DNA of 64,000 bases from Megaustenia siamemsis (GCA_032433765.1 JAVIAB010000046.1:63970175-64034174), one strand, 5' to 3'. Positions 45,161 to 57,345 are shown, counted from the first letter of the stretch. Made by a program: numbers and translations. Notes: generated from the letters alone by a model not told the origin.

Positions 45161-46021
45161 ATATTTTACTATTTAATTAATAATAATTAGTAGTGGAAGT
45201 AAAGTACTTGGTACAAATACCATCAATAGCAAAACCTTACTGTTGAGCAAGTTAGTGACAGTACGGTACTGTTAAACAATAGTGATAGCAACGGTTTGTG
45301 AACACAATTAATAAGCATCATTGCAATAATACATTACTGATTACTTTACTAATCGTGACTAAAGCCAAAGCTACTACTCGCTGCATTATTTGTACTATTA
45401 ACAACAAGCGCAACATGAATATTATTTCAATCTATAAAATAATGTGACTTTAATCATAACAACAACGACTTTATTACAGAGGGAATTGTGTGTAGCTAGC
45501 AGAACTGACAGTGGGTTGCACACTTCATTACGAATATAAATACGACCGTCGTTTGAATTCAAACTAAAAACATGATGTAAATAAAATGCTTACATACATG
45601 GAAAGCCATTTGCTAAACTCGTATGCAGTCATATCAAAGGGTTGCAGAATCATGAGTCAGGCAAGCGAACTACACATTCGTTAGTAGGCGACTAGAACAC
45701 GTTCGACACACTGCAAGCTGGAGTCCCCATAAATGTGGCAAAAACCGGCTATAATTCAAAAGCTGGGATTATCCCCAAATGACCTGCATGTTGTATAGTC
45801 GTATAATGGCTTGTGTTGAAAACACCGGATGCTGTGGCTAATTGTGGCAAAATGGAGCACCGTACTCGGCGCGACAAGTTTTGATCTGCTCTGCCAGTGG
45901 TTCTCAATGTTTTGAAAACGCCCATGACGTCACCACAAAAATAGTTCATTGCAGATTGAATAATTGAACTCACAAATTAACAGATAAATCTTCACTGACG
46001 TTAGAAATAGATTTAAAGACA
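45161..46021. other. No gene recognised; contains a perfect CRE-like palindrome
   Basis: TGACGTCA at 45925-45932 lies in a more GC-balanced stretch (about 45590-45960) and could be a promoter element. The minus open frame there (45749-45973, 74 codons) has no recognised motif. One isolated site is weak evidence. Confidence 0.25.
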
Positions 46022-46474
46022 GTTCAGCATCATCGTGTGCCACACCGGTTGGCGCAGGCGATCATGTCCTTCCACAATCTTCTATCTACAGTGCATCGTA
46101 TCAATTCTGTTGTTATGACACAAGCTATCTAGTATTTTCTCTCTTTGTCGTCCCAGATATCTTTTTCCCTGTATTTTGCCAGTTGTAACCAATATTCTAA
46201 CTTTCCTCTTCTCATGATGTGCCCGAAAAATGTTGATTGTTTCTTTCTGATGTTTTTTAGGAGTTCCCTTTTTGTGTTGGCCACTTTGAGAATTTCCTCA
46301 TTGGTCTTTTAGCTGTCCAGGGAACTTCCAACATTCTTCTGAGACATCCAATCTCTGTGGCCTCTAACCGTCTATCTTTCTCACTTCTGTTGACATAGAC
46401 CTGTTGTACAAGACGTTTTTCATTTTCTGAAATACTATTTTGGCCTGAGCTATTCTACTTGTTATTTTAAGACA
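46022..46474 (-). mobile_element. LINE family 2, minus-strand 3' fragment
   Basis: The complement of the family-2 C-terminal region: GTGCCACACCGGTTGGCGCA, TTTTTCCCTGTATTTTGCCA, then TTTTCATTTTCTGAAATACT and ATTTTGGCCTGAGCTATTCT. AAGACA at 46016-46021 and 46469-46474 may be a short target duplication. Confidence 0.78.
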
Positions 46475-46920
46475 TGTAAAGAGAGAATATTCATGGAAAG
46501 CCACACTTGATGTCGCTAGCTACTGGCCGGAACGGTCCGGGTTTAGTCCCAGATGTGAAGTTTTCTTGTCCTCGGACCAACATGACATCAGGAGTTATCC
46601 AGTAATAAGTGCCAGAGAATTTTACTTGCGAAGGGAATGAGACCTGGCGTAATGCCGACCACAAAATGCGTCATAAGCCATTGACAAATAAGAGCAATAA
46701 TTTCATATTCGTCGCGTGCCTTAATTATATATTAAGCCAAGGTCCCCTCCACGCCATGCAAGGCACATGGGGAAATATGCTTTTAGTGGACATATTTTTC
46801 TATGATCACGGCACATTTTCGGGTGATGTGGTCGGTATCACACCAGACCGCCTTTACTTCCTAGAAAATTCTCTGGTACACATCTTAGAGGCTGGGTGAA
46901 CCACGGAGCCTAAATTAAGA
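46475..46920. mobile_element. SINE-like region with GGTACACATC/GGCTGGGTGAACC core
   Basis: GGTCCGGGTTTAGTCCCAGA at about 46531 is B-box-like. The body at 46785-46915 (GATCACGGCACATTTTCGGG, GTGATGTGGTCGGTATCACA, AGGCTGGGTGAACCACGG) matches the family at 19748-20010. Confidence 0.55.
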
Positions 46921-47060
46921 CGTGTAAAGAAATCTTCACAGTAATGTGTGAACACGTTCAGCACAGTCGCTGCTTTCTTCGCCTGCTAACGAATCGTTAC
47001 TTCTTCAATGTTACATAATGATTAACAATTAATGAAGACAGTTGCTCATTATCCTCCTGT

Positions 47061-47438
47061 ACTCCACACGATATCAACCACTAATATCTTCAGTAATAAA
47101 GAAAAGACGATGGTCATACGTTGGACATGTGATGAGAAGAGATAATAATCGAATAGCAAAGCAAGCCCTCATATGGGAAACAACAGGTAAAAGAAAAAGA
47201 GGAAGACCCAGGGAGACACTGAGAAGAACATTGATGAGAGAGGCAAGAGCAGCAGGAATCGGCTCCCTCAATGAGATAGAACTGCTTGCACAGAACAGAG
47301 ACAGATGGCGAGATTTGATAAAATATCTTTAAAAGAAAACTGCTAGAACAAAAATTCATATAGGAGAAGGTGTATCTTGGTCTACGCCCTATGGGCGGTT
47401 ACGGCTCGAAAGGTCAATAGATAGATAGACTCCACACG
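47061..47438 (+). mobile_element. LINE family 1, copy G, with 10-bp duplication
   Basis: ACTCCACACG at 47061-47070 and 47429-47438 flanks it. The frame from 47077 reads PLISSVIKKRRWSYVGHVM to NRDRWRDLIKYL without a stop. The sequence is almost identical to 5855-6110 and 60190-60400, so the copies are young. The target is the first unit of the adjoining 43-bp array. Confidence 0.9.
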
Positions 47439-48265
47439 GCCATACAAACTCTCAACACACAAGAGGTTGTGACTCCACACAGCCATACAAACTCTCAACA
47501 CACAAGAGGTTGTGACTCCACACGCCATACAAGCTCTCAACACACAAGAGGTTGTGACTCCACACAGCCATACAAACTCTCAACACACAAGAGGTCGTGA
47601 CTCCACACAGCCATACAAACTCTCAACACACAAGAGGTCGTGACTCCACACAGCCATACAAACTCTCAACACACAAGAGGTCGTGACTCCACACAGCCAT
47701 ACAAACTCTCAACACACAAGAGGTCGTGACTCCACACAGCCATACAAACTCTCAACACACAAGAGGTTGTGACTCCACACAGCCATACAAACTCTCAACA
47801 CACAAGAGGTTGTGACTCCACACAGCCATACAAACTCTCAACACCCAAGAGGTCGTGACTCCACACAGCCATACAAACTCTCAACACACAAGAGGTCGTG
47901 ACTCCACACAGCCATACAAACCCTCAACACACAAGAGCTCGTGACTCCATACAAACTCTCAACACACAAGAGGTCGTGACTCCACACAGCCATACAAACT
48001 CTCAACACACAAGAGGTCGTGACTCCACACAGCCATACAAACTCTCAACACACAAGAGGTTGTGACTCCACACAGCCATACAAACTCTCAACACACAAGA
48101 GGTTGTGACTCCACACAGCCATACAAACTCTCAACACACAAGAGGTTGTGACTCCACACAGCCATACAAACTCTCAACACCCAAGAGGTCGTGACTCCAC
48201 ACAGCCATACAAACCCTCAACACACAAGAGCTCGTGACTCCATTCAACTCTCACACACAAGAGAT
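47439..48265. repeat. 43-bp minisatellite beside LINE copy G
   Basis: Unit: ACTCCACACAGCCATACAAA, CTCTCAACACACAAGAGGTC, GTG; about 19 copies. Segments with GGTTGTG and GGTCGTG alternate in blocks, and a block near 47760-47960 reappears at about 48050-48250. Confidence 0.95.
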
Positions 48266-48337
48266 CGTGACTCCAGAGCATATCCTACAGGACTACAGCA
48301 CTCTCAACACAGGGGCATCCAGTCAAACTCCAGAGCA

Positions 48338-48494
48338 TATCAGTTGTAACCAAGTATTCTAACTTTCCTCTTCTCATGATGTGCCTGAGAATTTGTCGAT
48401 TGTTGCTTTCTGATGTCTTTTTAGAGGTTCTCTTTTCATGTTGGCCTCTTTGAGAATGTCCTCATTGGTCTTTTTAACTGTCCATGGTACTTTC
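48338..48494 (-). mobile_element. LINE family 2 minus fragment, left half
   Basis: CAGTTGTAACCAAGTATTCT to AACTGTCCATGGTACTTTC; interrupted by the plus-strand family-2 copy and resumed at 50591. Confidence 0.85.
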
Positions 48495-50598
48495 GAATAA
48501 AACTGCGGAAGGCACAGAAATCCCCAAGAAATATAAAATTAGAACTAGATATACTTAGAGTAGATACACAGATGAACGATAAGTATGGCACGATAGTACA
48601 AAATAGATATAATGCTATTGAGAAAATACAGGACATCCAGGAAAAGTGGGAAATGCTCAAACAATCGGTTCAACAAACATCAAAAGAAGTTATACCAGTG
48701 ACTAAAAGAATCAACAAAAAGAAATGTATGACAGAAGAAATATTACAACTAATGGATGAAAGAAGAAAACATAAGAAAGAAGAACAGACATACAAAATAT
48801 TGCACAAAGAGATCCAGAACAAGTGCAGAGAAGCTAAGGAAGGATGGTTAAAGCAGAAATGTGAAGAAATGGAAAAACAACAACAGAAAGACTCAAAATT
48901 TATGCACAATCAGTTAAATGAATTAACAGGAAGAAAAGAAGTCAAAGTTACAAAATGTGTGAAATCAAAGGAAGGAATATAATAATGGGACTGGAGAAGA
49001 GAAAGATGGACAGAATATATCAGTCAACTCTATGATGATGAAAGACCAGAGTTAAACAATTCAAATGAAGACACAGGACCACCAATAATGCAGAGTGAAG
49101 AGGAGGACGCAATTCAACACATGAAAAGAGGCAAAGCTCCAGGTCCCGACAATATAACAATCGAAGAGATAAATGCATTAGGAGAGCTTGGAGTACAAGT
49201 CATAACAAAATTACTCAATAACATATATAACACTGGACACATACCCGAAGATCTACTAAAATCTATCTTTGTAACCATACCGAAGAAGTCAGGCGCCACT
49301 GATTGTGAAGACCATCGCACTATTAGTCTCATGAGCCATATGACTAAAATATTACTAAGAATCATCATGAGACGTGTAAGAAACAAAATCAACCCAGAAA
49401 TAAGTGAGGAACAATGTGGATTTGTGGAAGGAAAGGGCACCAATAATGCAATATACATCTTAAGAACATTGATAGAAAGATCTATAGAGGTAAAGAAAGA
49501 TCTATATATGTGCTTTATAGACTACACAAAAGCATTTGACAAAGTAAAGCATGTGGAAATAATCAATATGCTGGAGCAATTAAACACTGATGGCAAGGAT
49601 CTACGCATCATAAAAAAAACATGTACTGGCAACAAATAGCAGCAATACGAATTAACAACCAAACAGGACAATTTCAACTTATAAAACAAGGAGTCAGACA
49701 AGGCTGTGTTCTGTCGCCGGATTTGTTTTCACTTTACAGCGAATATATTATGAAATCAATAGTAGACAAAAAAGGAATTGAAGTCAACAGTCACAACATA
49801 AATAAGTTACGATATGCGGATGACACAGTCTTAATAGCAGAGACAGAGAATGAACAACAAGAAATGATAGACATAATAGTAAAAGAAAGCAACAAGAAAG
49901 GTCTCAGTCTGAATAGTAAGAAAATAGAAGTCATGGTCGTATCGAAGAAACAATCATCAAGATCATGCAGCATAAAAATAAACAAGACACATTTGAAACA
50001 AGTGCAACGTTTCAAATACTTGGGCACAATAATAACATCAGATGGAAGATGCACCACGGAAATAAAAAGTAGAATAGCTCAGGCCAAAATAGCATTTCAG
50101 AAAATGGAAAACATCTTACGCAACAAATCTATGTCAATAGAAATGAGAAAGAGAGTTCATCGATGCTATATAGAACCAATTCTGACCTATGGAAGCGAAT
50201 CATGAACAGTAGACAAACAAATGAAAAGACGATTAGAGGCCACAGAGATGGGATTTCTCAGAAGAATGTTGAAAGTTCCCTGGACAGCTAAAAAGACCAA
50301 TGAGGAAGTTCTCAAAGAGGCCAACACAAAAAGGCAGCTCCTAAAAAACATCAGAAAGAAACAATCAACATTTTTCGGGCACATCATGAGAAGAGGAAAG
50401 TTGAATTACTTGGTTACAACTGACAAAATAAAAGGAAAGATAGATCGCGGACGAAAAAAGAGAGAAAATACTGGATAGCTTGGTGTCATGGCATGGAAAA
50501 CAGTCAACAGCTGATACGACGCACTGTAGATAGAAGATTGTGGAAGGACATGATCGCCTACGCCAACCGGTACGGCGCATGATGATGATCGTACTTTC
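48487..50598 (+). mobile_element. LINE family 2, longest copy, inserted in its own family
   Basis: The insert 48495-50590 (2096 bp) is bounded by GTACTTTC at 48487-48494 and 50591-50598 and ends in a (GATGAT)n tail. It is 5'-truncated; the endonuclease domain is absent. It splits an older minus-strand family-2 fragment (48338-48494 and 50591-50760). Confidence 0.92.
48495..50590 (+). pseudogene. Reverse transcriptase of LINE family 2, broken
   Basis: The protein is read in several pieces. 48572-48982 is a Lys/Glu-rich linker before RT, ending at two stops. 49088-49639 has GKAPGPDNITIEEI, VTIPKKSGATDCEDHRTISL, EEQCGFVEGKGTNNAIYIL and the RT motif A region CFIDYTKAFDKV. An extra A in the run at about 49612-49619 shifts frame. 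49621-50205 has GVRQGCVLSPDLFSLY and the catalytic YADD in LRYADDTVLIAE. A TGA at 50203-50205 stands where Trp is expected (SES, stop, TVDK). 50221-50478 has MGFLRRMLKVPWT and FFGHIMRRGKL. Catalytic residues are present, but the breaks make it inactive. The layout is that of endonuclease-RT LINEs common in invertebrates. Confidence 0.9.
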
Positions 50599-50760
50599 AA
50601 TATTCTTCTGAGAAATCCCATCTCTGTGGTCTCTAATAGTCTATTTATATGTTTGCCTACTGTCCATGATTCACTTCTAAAGTTGAGAATTGGATCTACA
50701 TAGCAGCGATGAGCTCCCTTTCTCACTTCTACTGACGTGGACTTGTTGCAACAGATAAGA
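50591..50760 (-). mobile_element. LINE family 2 minus fragment, right half
   Basis: GTACTTTCAATATTCTTCTG to ACTTGTTGCAACAGATAAG; continues the fragment that ends at 48494. Confidence 0.85.
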
Positions 50761-51188
50761 ATGACCTTGACATCTACCAGCAGTTGACAGTAGTTGGATA
50801 TTCCTTAATGCCTTCCTGAATTAAAACCGTGTCTACGCCTCTGATTTGTAGCATACACAAACTCGTCCGTGAACCTGCTGCTGAAAGTGCAAACACAGGG
50901 TCACACGAAATGTGCGTCCAATCAAAGGCGTGGTAGATCGTGTACGTCAGGGGGTTGCATCACGCTATGTTCATGTTTGTTGACTGCAATCTCAAGTCGC
51001 GCTCTGCGGGCTGAGTCGAAGGGTTGCCCCACCAACCCGCTGGCATGCTGATCTGCTGAAGGGAACGTTCTGATGGAGTTGACATTTGCTTTGTCCTCAT
51101 GTCAAGCAAACTTCCTGTCGAAATCGGATGCACCGTGCGGAAAGATGCAGATATCTTAGCCAATAAAGTCAACGGCGGCACAGAACAC
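50761..51188. other. GC-richer unique sequence, unassigned
   Basis: A minus frame from about 51190 to 50960 is open and non-repetitive (MSTPSERSLQQISMPAGWWG, then NPSTQPAERDLRLQ) but matches nothing I know. A plus frame at 50869-51051 overlaps it. It could be an exon, a promoter region or an old element. Confidence 0.3.
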
Positions 51189-51189
51189 C

Positions 51190-53065
51190 AGTGAATAGGG
51201 GACGAATTGGTATGGAAACAGGACTGGGAGAGGGGCGGTCCCTGTATAGGACGGTTGGAGAGAAGGGACGGTCCAATAAGGGTGGGATCGGTTCCTGTAT
51301 AAGACGGTTGGAGAGAAGGGACGGTCCAATAAGGGTGGGATCGGTTCCTGTATAAGACGGTTGGAGAGAAGGGACGGTCCAATAAAAGGATGGGGTAGTT
51401 CCTGTATAAGGCGGTTGGAGAGAAGGAACGGTCCAATAAAAGGGTGGGGGCGGTTCCTGTATAAGACGGTTGGAGAGAAGGGACGTTCCAATAAAAGGGT
51501 GGGGGCGGTTCCTGTATAAGACGGTTGGAGAGAAGGGACGGTCCAATAAAAGGGTGGGGGCGGTTCATGTATAAGACAGTTGGAGAGAAGGAACGATCCA
51601 ATAAAAGGGTGGGAGCGGTCCTTTATAAGACGGACGGGGAGAAGGAACGGTCCAATAAAAGGGTGGGGGCGGTTCCTGTATAAGACAGTTGGAGAGAAGG
51701 AACGGTCCAATAAAAGGGTGGGAGCGGTCCTTTATAAGACGGATGGGGAGAAGGAACGGTCCAATAAAAGGGTGGGGGCGGTTCCTGTATAAGACAGTTG
51801 GAGAGAAGGAACGGTCCAATAAAAGGGTGGGAGCGGTCCTTTATAAGACGGATGGGGAGAAGGAACGGTCCAATAAAAGGGTGAGAGCGGTTCCTGTATA
51901 AGACAGTTGGAGAGAAGGAACGGTCCAATAAAAGGGTGGGGCGGTTCCTGTATAAGACAGTTGGAGAGAAGGAACGGTTCAATAAAAGGGTGGGAGCGGT
52001 CCTTTATAAGACGGATGGGGAGAAGGAACGGTCCAATAAAAGGGTGGGAGCGGTTCCTGTATAAGACGGTTGGAGAGAAGGAACGGTCCAATAAAAGGGT
52101 GGGGGAGGTTCCTGTATAGGACGGTTGGAGAGAAGGAACGGTCCAATAAAAGGGTGGGGGCGGTTCCTGTATAAGACGGTTGGAGAGAAGGGACGGTCCA
52201 ATAAAAGGGTGGGGGCGGTTCCTGTATAAGACGGATGGAGAGAAGGAACGGTCCAATAAAAGGGTGGGGGCGGTTCCTGTATAAGACGGATGGAGAGAAG
52301 GAACGGTCCAATAAAAGGGTGGGGGCGGTTCCTGTATAAGACGGATGGAGAGAAGGAACGGTCCAATAAAAGGGTGGGGGCGGTTCCTGTATAAGACGGT
52401 TGGAGAGAAGGAACGGTCCAATAAAAGGGTGGGGGCGGTTCCTGTATAAGACGGATGGAGAGAAGGAAAGGTCCAATATAAGAGTGGGGGCGATTCCTGT
52501 ATAAGACGGATGGAGAGAAGGAAAGGTCAAATAATAGGGTGGGGGCGGTTCCTGTATAAGACGGATGGAGAGAAGGAAAGGTTCAATAAAAGGGTGGTGG
52601 CGGTTCCTGTATAAGACGGATGGAGAGAAGGAAAGGTCCAATATAAGGGTGGGGGCGATTCCTGTATAAGACGGATGAAGAGAAGGAACGGTCCAATAAA
52701 AGGGTGGGGTGGTTCCTGTATAAGACGGATGGAGAGAAGAAAAGGTCCAATAAAAGGGTGGGGCGGTTCCTGTATAGGACGGATGGAGAGAAGGAAAGGT
52801 CCAATAAATGGGTGGGGGGATGGAGAGAAGGAAAGGTCCAATAAAAGGGTGGGGGCGGTTCCTGTAAAAGACGGACGGAGAGAAGGAAAAGGTCCAATAA
52901 AAGGGTGGGGCGGTTCCTGTATAAGACGGATGGAGAGAAGGAAAGGTCCAATAATAGGAAGGGGGCGGTTCCTGTATAAGACGGATGGAGAGAAGGAAAG
53001 GTCCAATAAAAGGGTGGGGCAGTTCCTGTAAAAGACGGATGGAGAGAAGGAACGGTCCAATTAAA
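51190..53065. repeat. 55-bp minisatellite, about 34 copies
   Basis: Unit: GGTTCCTGTATAAGACGGTT, GGAGAGAAGGAACGGTCCAA, TAAAAGGGTGGGGGC. Right-hand units use AGGAAAGGTC and left-hand units AAGGGACGGTC. Long frames on both strands (up to 446 codons on minus) come from the period and slips. Confidence 0.95.
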
Positions 53066-53526
53066 CAGGGAAAGAAAGAAAACAAGTTGAACGTGCTGAT
53101 AACATAGAACTCAAGTATGAGCTGACAACACAGAAGATGAAGAAGGTAAAATAAGAGAAAGGAATTCGATGACAATAAAGACAACACAGAAGATGATGAG
53201 CAGCAACAGAGAGAGACAGTTTCCCTCACAAGTTCATCGTGAATGTCCTGGTCTCCATCGTCCGCCATTAACATGGGCGTTAAATGGGCGTAGACGTATT
53301 GTATCGTAGTTAGCAGCAACAGTATAATATTTGCGACTTTCAGCCCAACACATTCGATTTCAGCACGTCAGTTTTGCCTTCCCTCCTGGTACACACAAAG
53401 AGAAATCTCGTGCTCGTGGTAATGCTGGCTATGGTGATGCTGGTTGTGGTAATGGCGGTTGTATTGGTGGTAATGATGGACAAGGGAAGTCGGCTAATTA
53501 GATCTCTACATCAGAGACTGGAGTCC

Positions 53527-53527
<1 letters not shown>
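53066..53527. repeat. Dispersed repeat family Y, copy 2, with unassigned flanks
   Basis: 53256-53388 matches 8683-8825. On the minus strand ATGGCGGACGATGG at 53268 opens MADDGDQDIHDEL before a possible donor GTGAGG at 53229; the matching place in copy 1 lacks the ATG. The flanks are unassigned. Confidence 0.5.
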
Positions 53528-53582
<55 letters not shown>

Positions 53583-53655
53583 GAGATAATGGTAATTAAC
53601 AAAGGTAATGTTATATCACAAAGGTAATGTTATATCACAAAGGTAATTACAGCTG
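53528..53655. repeat. (GA)n tract and AAAGGTAATGTTATATCAC copies
   Basis: A pure GA tract at 53529-53580, then two full copies and one partial of an 18-19-bp unit at about 53600-53650. Confidence 0.88.
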
Positions 53656-53789
53656 ACAGGAGTGTCTTTAGATAGTGCAGACAATTAGTATTAGGGTGGA
53701 TCTAGTGGCGGTGTTGTATGTCATTGTTGTTGTTGTGTGTGTCTGACCGCAGCATAGCTCGGTGAGTGAGGCAGCCATATAGAAACAAT
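53656..53789. other. Short spacer
   Basis: Nothing recognised. Confidence 0.4.
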
Positions 53790-56335
53790 ATCAGCAGTAG
53801 TAACAGTCGTATTAGTAGTAGTAGTTGTAGTAGTAGTAGTAGTAGTAGTATAGTAGTAGTAGTAGTTGTAGTAGTAGTAGTAGTAGTATTAGTAGTAGTA
53901 GTATTGTAGTAGTAGTAGTAGTAGTAGTAGTAGTTAGTATTAGTAGTAGTAGTTGTTGTAGTAAAACATCAGCAATAACAACAGTAGTAGTAGCAACATT
54001 AGTAATAGTAGTAGTAGTAGTAGTAAAAGCAGTAGTAGCAGTAGCAACAGTAGTAGTGGTAGCAGTAGAAGCAGTAGTAGTAGTAGTAGTAGCAACATCA
54101 GTCAGCAGTAGCAACAGTAGTAGTAGTAGAAACAGTAGTAGTAGTAGTAGTAGTAGTAGTAAAAGCAGTAGCAACAGTAGTAGCAACAGTAGTAGTAGTA
54201 GTAGTAAAAGCAGTAGCAACAGTAGTAGCAACAGCAGTAGTAGTAGCAACATCATTCAGCAGTAGCAACAGTAGTAGCAACAGCAGTAGTAGTAGTAGTA
54301 AAAGCAGTAGCAACAGTAGTAGTAGTAGCAACAGTAGTAGTGGTAGCAGTAGTAGTAGTAGCAACAGTAGTAGTGTAGTAGTAGTAGTGGTAGCAGTAGT
54401 AGTGGTAGCAGTAGTAGTAGTAGCAACAGTAGTAGTGGTAGTAGTAGTAGTGGTAGCAGTAGTAGTAGCAACAGTAGTAGTGGTAGCAGTAGTAGTGGTA
54501 GTAGTAGTAGCAACAGTAGTAGTGGTAGTAGTAGTAGTGGTAGTAGTAGTAGTAGCAACAGTAGTAGTGGTAGCAGTAGTAGTAGTAGCAACAGTAGTAG
54601 TGGTAGTAGTAGTAGTGGTAGCATAGTAGTAGTAGCAACAGTAGTAGTGGTAGCAGTAGTAGTAGTAGCAACAGTAGTAGTGGTAGCAGTAGTAGTAGTA
54701 GCAACAGTAGTAGTGGTAGCAGTAGTAGTAGTAAAAGCAGTAGCAACAGTAGTAGTAGTAGCAACAGTAGTAGTAGTAAAAGCAGTAGCAACAGTAGTAG
54801 TAGTAGTAGCAACAGTAGTAGTAGTAAAAGCAGTAGCAACAGTAGTAGTAGTAGCAACAGTAGTAGTAGTAGCAACAGTAGTTGTAGTAGTAGTAAAAGC
54901 AGTAGCAACAGTAGTAGTAGTAGTAAAAGCAGTAGCAACAGTAGTAGTAGCAACAGTAGTAGTAGTAGTAAAAGCAGTAGCAACAGTAGTAGTAGCAACA
55001 GTAGTAGTAGTAGTAAAAGCAGTAGCAACAGTAGTAGTAGTAGCAACAGTAGTAGTAGTAGTAGCAACAGTAGTAGTAGTAGTAGCAACAGTAGTAGTAG
55101 TAAAAGCAGTAGCAACAGTAGTAGTAGTAGTAGCAACAGTAATAGCAGTAGTTGTTGTAGTAGTAGAAACATCAGCAGTAGCAACAGTAGTAGTAGTAGT
55201 AGCAACAGTAATAGTAGTAGTTGTTGTAGTAGTAGAAACATCAGCAGTAGCAACAGTAGTAGTAGTTGTTGTTGTAGTAGTAGAAACATCAGCAGTAGCA
55301 ACAGTAGTAGTAGTTGTTGTTGTAGTAGTAGAAAAATCAGTAGTAGCAACAGTAGTAGTAGTAGTTGTAGTAGTAGTAGAAGAAAAATCAGCAGTAGCAA
55401 CAGTAGTAGTAATAGTTGTAGTAGTAGTAGTAGTAGTAGAAACATTAGCAGTAGCAACAGTAGTAGTAATAGTTTGTAGTAGTAGTAGTAGTAGTAGAAA
55501 CATTAGCAGTAGCAACAGTAGTAGTAATAGTTGTAGTAGTAGTAGTAGAAACAGTAGCAGTAGCAACATTAGTAGTAGTTGTTGTAGTAGTAGTAGTAGT
55601 AGTAGTAGTAGAAGAAAAATCAGCAGTAGCAACAGTAGTAGTAGTAGTTGTAGTAGTAGGAACAGTAGTAGTAATAGTTGTAGTTGTAGTAGTAGTAGTA
55701 GAAACATTAGCAGTAGCAACAATAGTAGTAGTAGTAGTAGCAACAGTAGTAGTAGTTGTTGTTGTAGTAGTAGAAACATCAGCAGTAGCAACAGTAGTAG
55801 TAGTAGTAGCAACAGTAGTAGTTGTTATTGTTGTAGTAGTAGAAACATCAGCAGTAGCAACAGTAGTAGTAGTTGTTGTAGTAGTAGTAGAAGAAAAATC
55901 AGCAGTAGCAACAGTAATAGCAGTACTAGTTGTAGTAGTAGTAGTAGTAGTAGTAGTAGAAACATCAGCAGTAGCAACAGTAGTAGTGGTAGTAGCAACA
56001 GGAGTAGTAGTCGTAGTAGCAACATCAGCAGTAGCAACAGTAATAGTGGTAGTAGCAACAGTAGTAGTAGTCGTAGTAGCAACATCAGCAGTAGCAACAG
56101 TAGTAGTAGTCGTAGTAGCAACATAATCAGTGGCAACAGTAGTAGTAGTAACATCAGCAGTGGCAACAGTAGTAGTAGTAGTAGTAGTAGTAGTAGTTTG
56201 TTGTTGTAGTACTAGTAGTAGCAACATCAGCAGTGGCAACAGTAGTAGTAGTAGTAGTAGTAGTAGTAGCAACATCAGCAGTGGCAACGTAGTAGTAGTA
56301 GTAGTAGTAGTAGTAGCAACATCAGCAGTGGCAAC

Positions 56336-56371
<36 letters not shown>

Positions 56372-56429
56372 CAACATCAGCAGTGGCAACAGTAGTAGTA
56401 GTAGTAGTAGCAACATTAGCAGTGGCAAC

Positions 56430-56464
<35 letters not shown>

Positions 56465-56617
56465 CAACATCAGCAGTGGCAACAGTAGTAGTAGTAGTAG
56501 TAGTAGTAGAAGTAGTAATAGTAGTAGTAGTAGTAGTAGCAACATCAGCAGTGGCAACAGTAGTAGTAGTTGTAGTGGTAGTAGTGGTAGTAGTAGTAGC
56601 AACATCAGCAGTGGCAC

Positions 56618-56648
<31 letters not shown>

Positions 56649-56766
56649 GTAGTAGTAGAAGTAGTAATAGTAGTAGTAGTAGTAGTAGTAGCAAAACATC
56701 AGCAGTGGCAACAGTAGTTGTATAGTAGTAGTAGTAGTTTGTAGTAGCAACATCAGCAGTGGCAAC

Positions 56767-56807
<41 letters not shown>

Positions 56808-56940
56808 CAAACATCAGCAGTGGCAACAGTAGTAGTAGTAGTATAGTAGTAGTAGTAGCAACATCAGCAGTGGCAACAGTAGTAGTGGTAGTAGTAGTAG
56901 TTGTTGTAGTAGTAGTAGTAGCAACATCAGCAGTGGCAAC

Positions 56941-56971
<31 letters not shown>

Positions 56972-57287
56972 TAGTAGTAGTAGTAGCAACATCAGCAGTG
57001 GCAACAGTAGTAGTAGTATAGTAGTTGTTGTTGTTGTTGTTGTTGTTGTAGCAACAGTAGTTGTAGTATTAGAAGTAGTAATAGTAAAATAGTAGTAGTG
57101 GCAACATCAGCAGTAGCAACAATAGTAGTGGTAGTAGTAGTTGTTGTTGTTGTTGTAGCAACAGTAGTTGTAGTATTAGAAGTAGTAATAGTAAAATAGT
57201 AGTAGTGGCAACATCAGCAGTAGCAACAATAGTAGTTGTAGTAGTAACAGCAGTATTAGTAGTAGTAGTAGCATTAGCAACATCAGT

Positions 57288-57325
<38 letters not shown>

Positions 57326-57345
57326 TGTGGTGGTGGTATTAGTTG
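53790..57345. repeat. 3.5-kb AGT/AGC triplet array
   Basis: Tracts of (AGT)n are broken by AGTAGCAACAGTAG, GTAAAAGCAGTAGCAAC, AGAAACATCAGCAG and AACATCAGCAGTGGCAAC modules, in successive domains. All plus frames are simple (Ser-Ser-Asn, Val, polar) and minus frames are Leu or Thr runs; none is taken as a gene. Confidence 0.95.

Noticed and set aside
45925..45932. TGACGTCA palindrome as a promoter for a gene.
   Set aside because: No transcript start, coding region or second promoter element was found beside it; kept only as a note.
54252..55812. Poly-leucine, poly-valine and poly-threonine frames of up to 520 codons.
   Set aside because: These are direct translations of the AGT/AGC triplet array.
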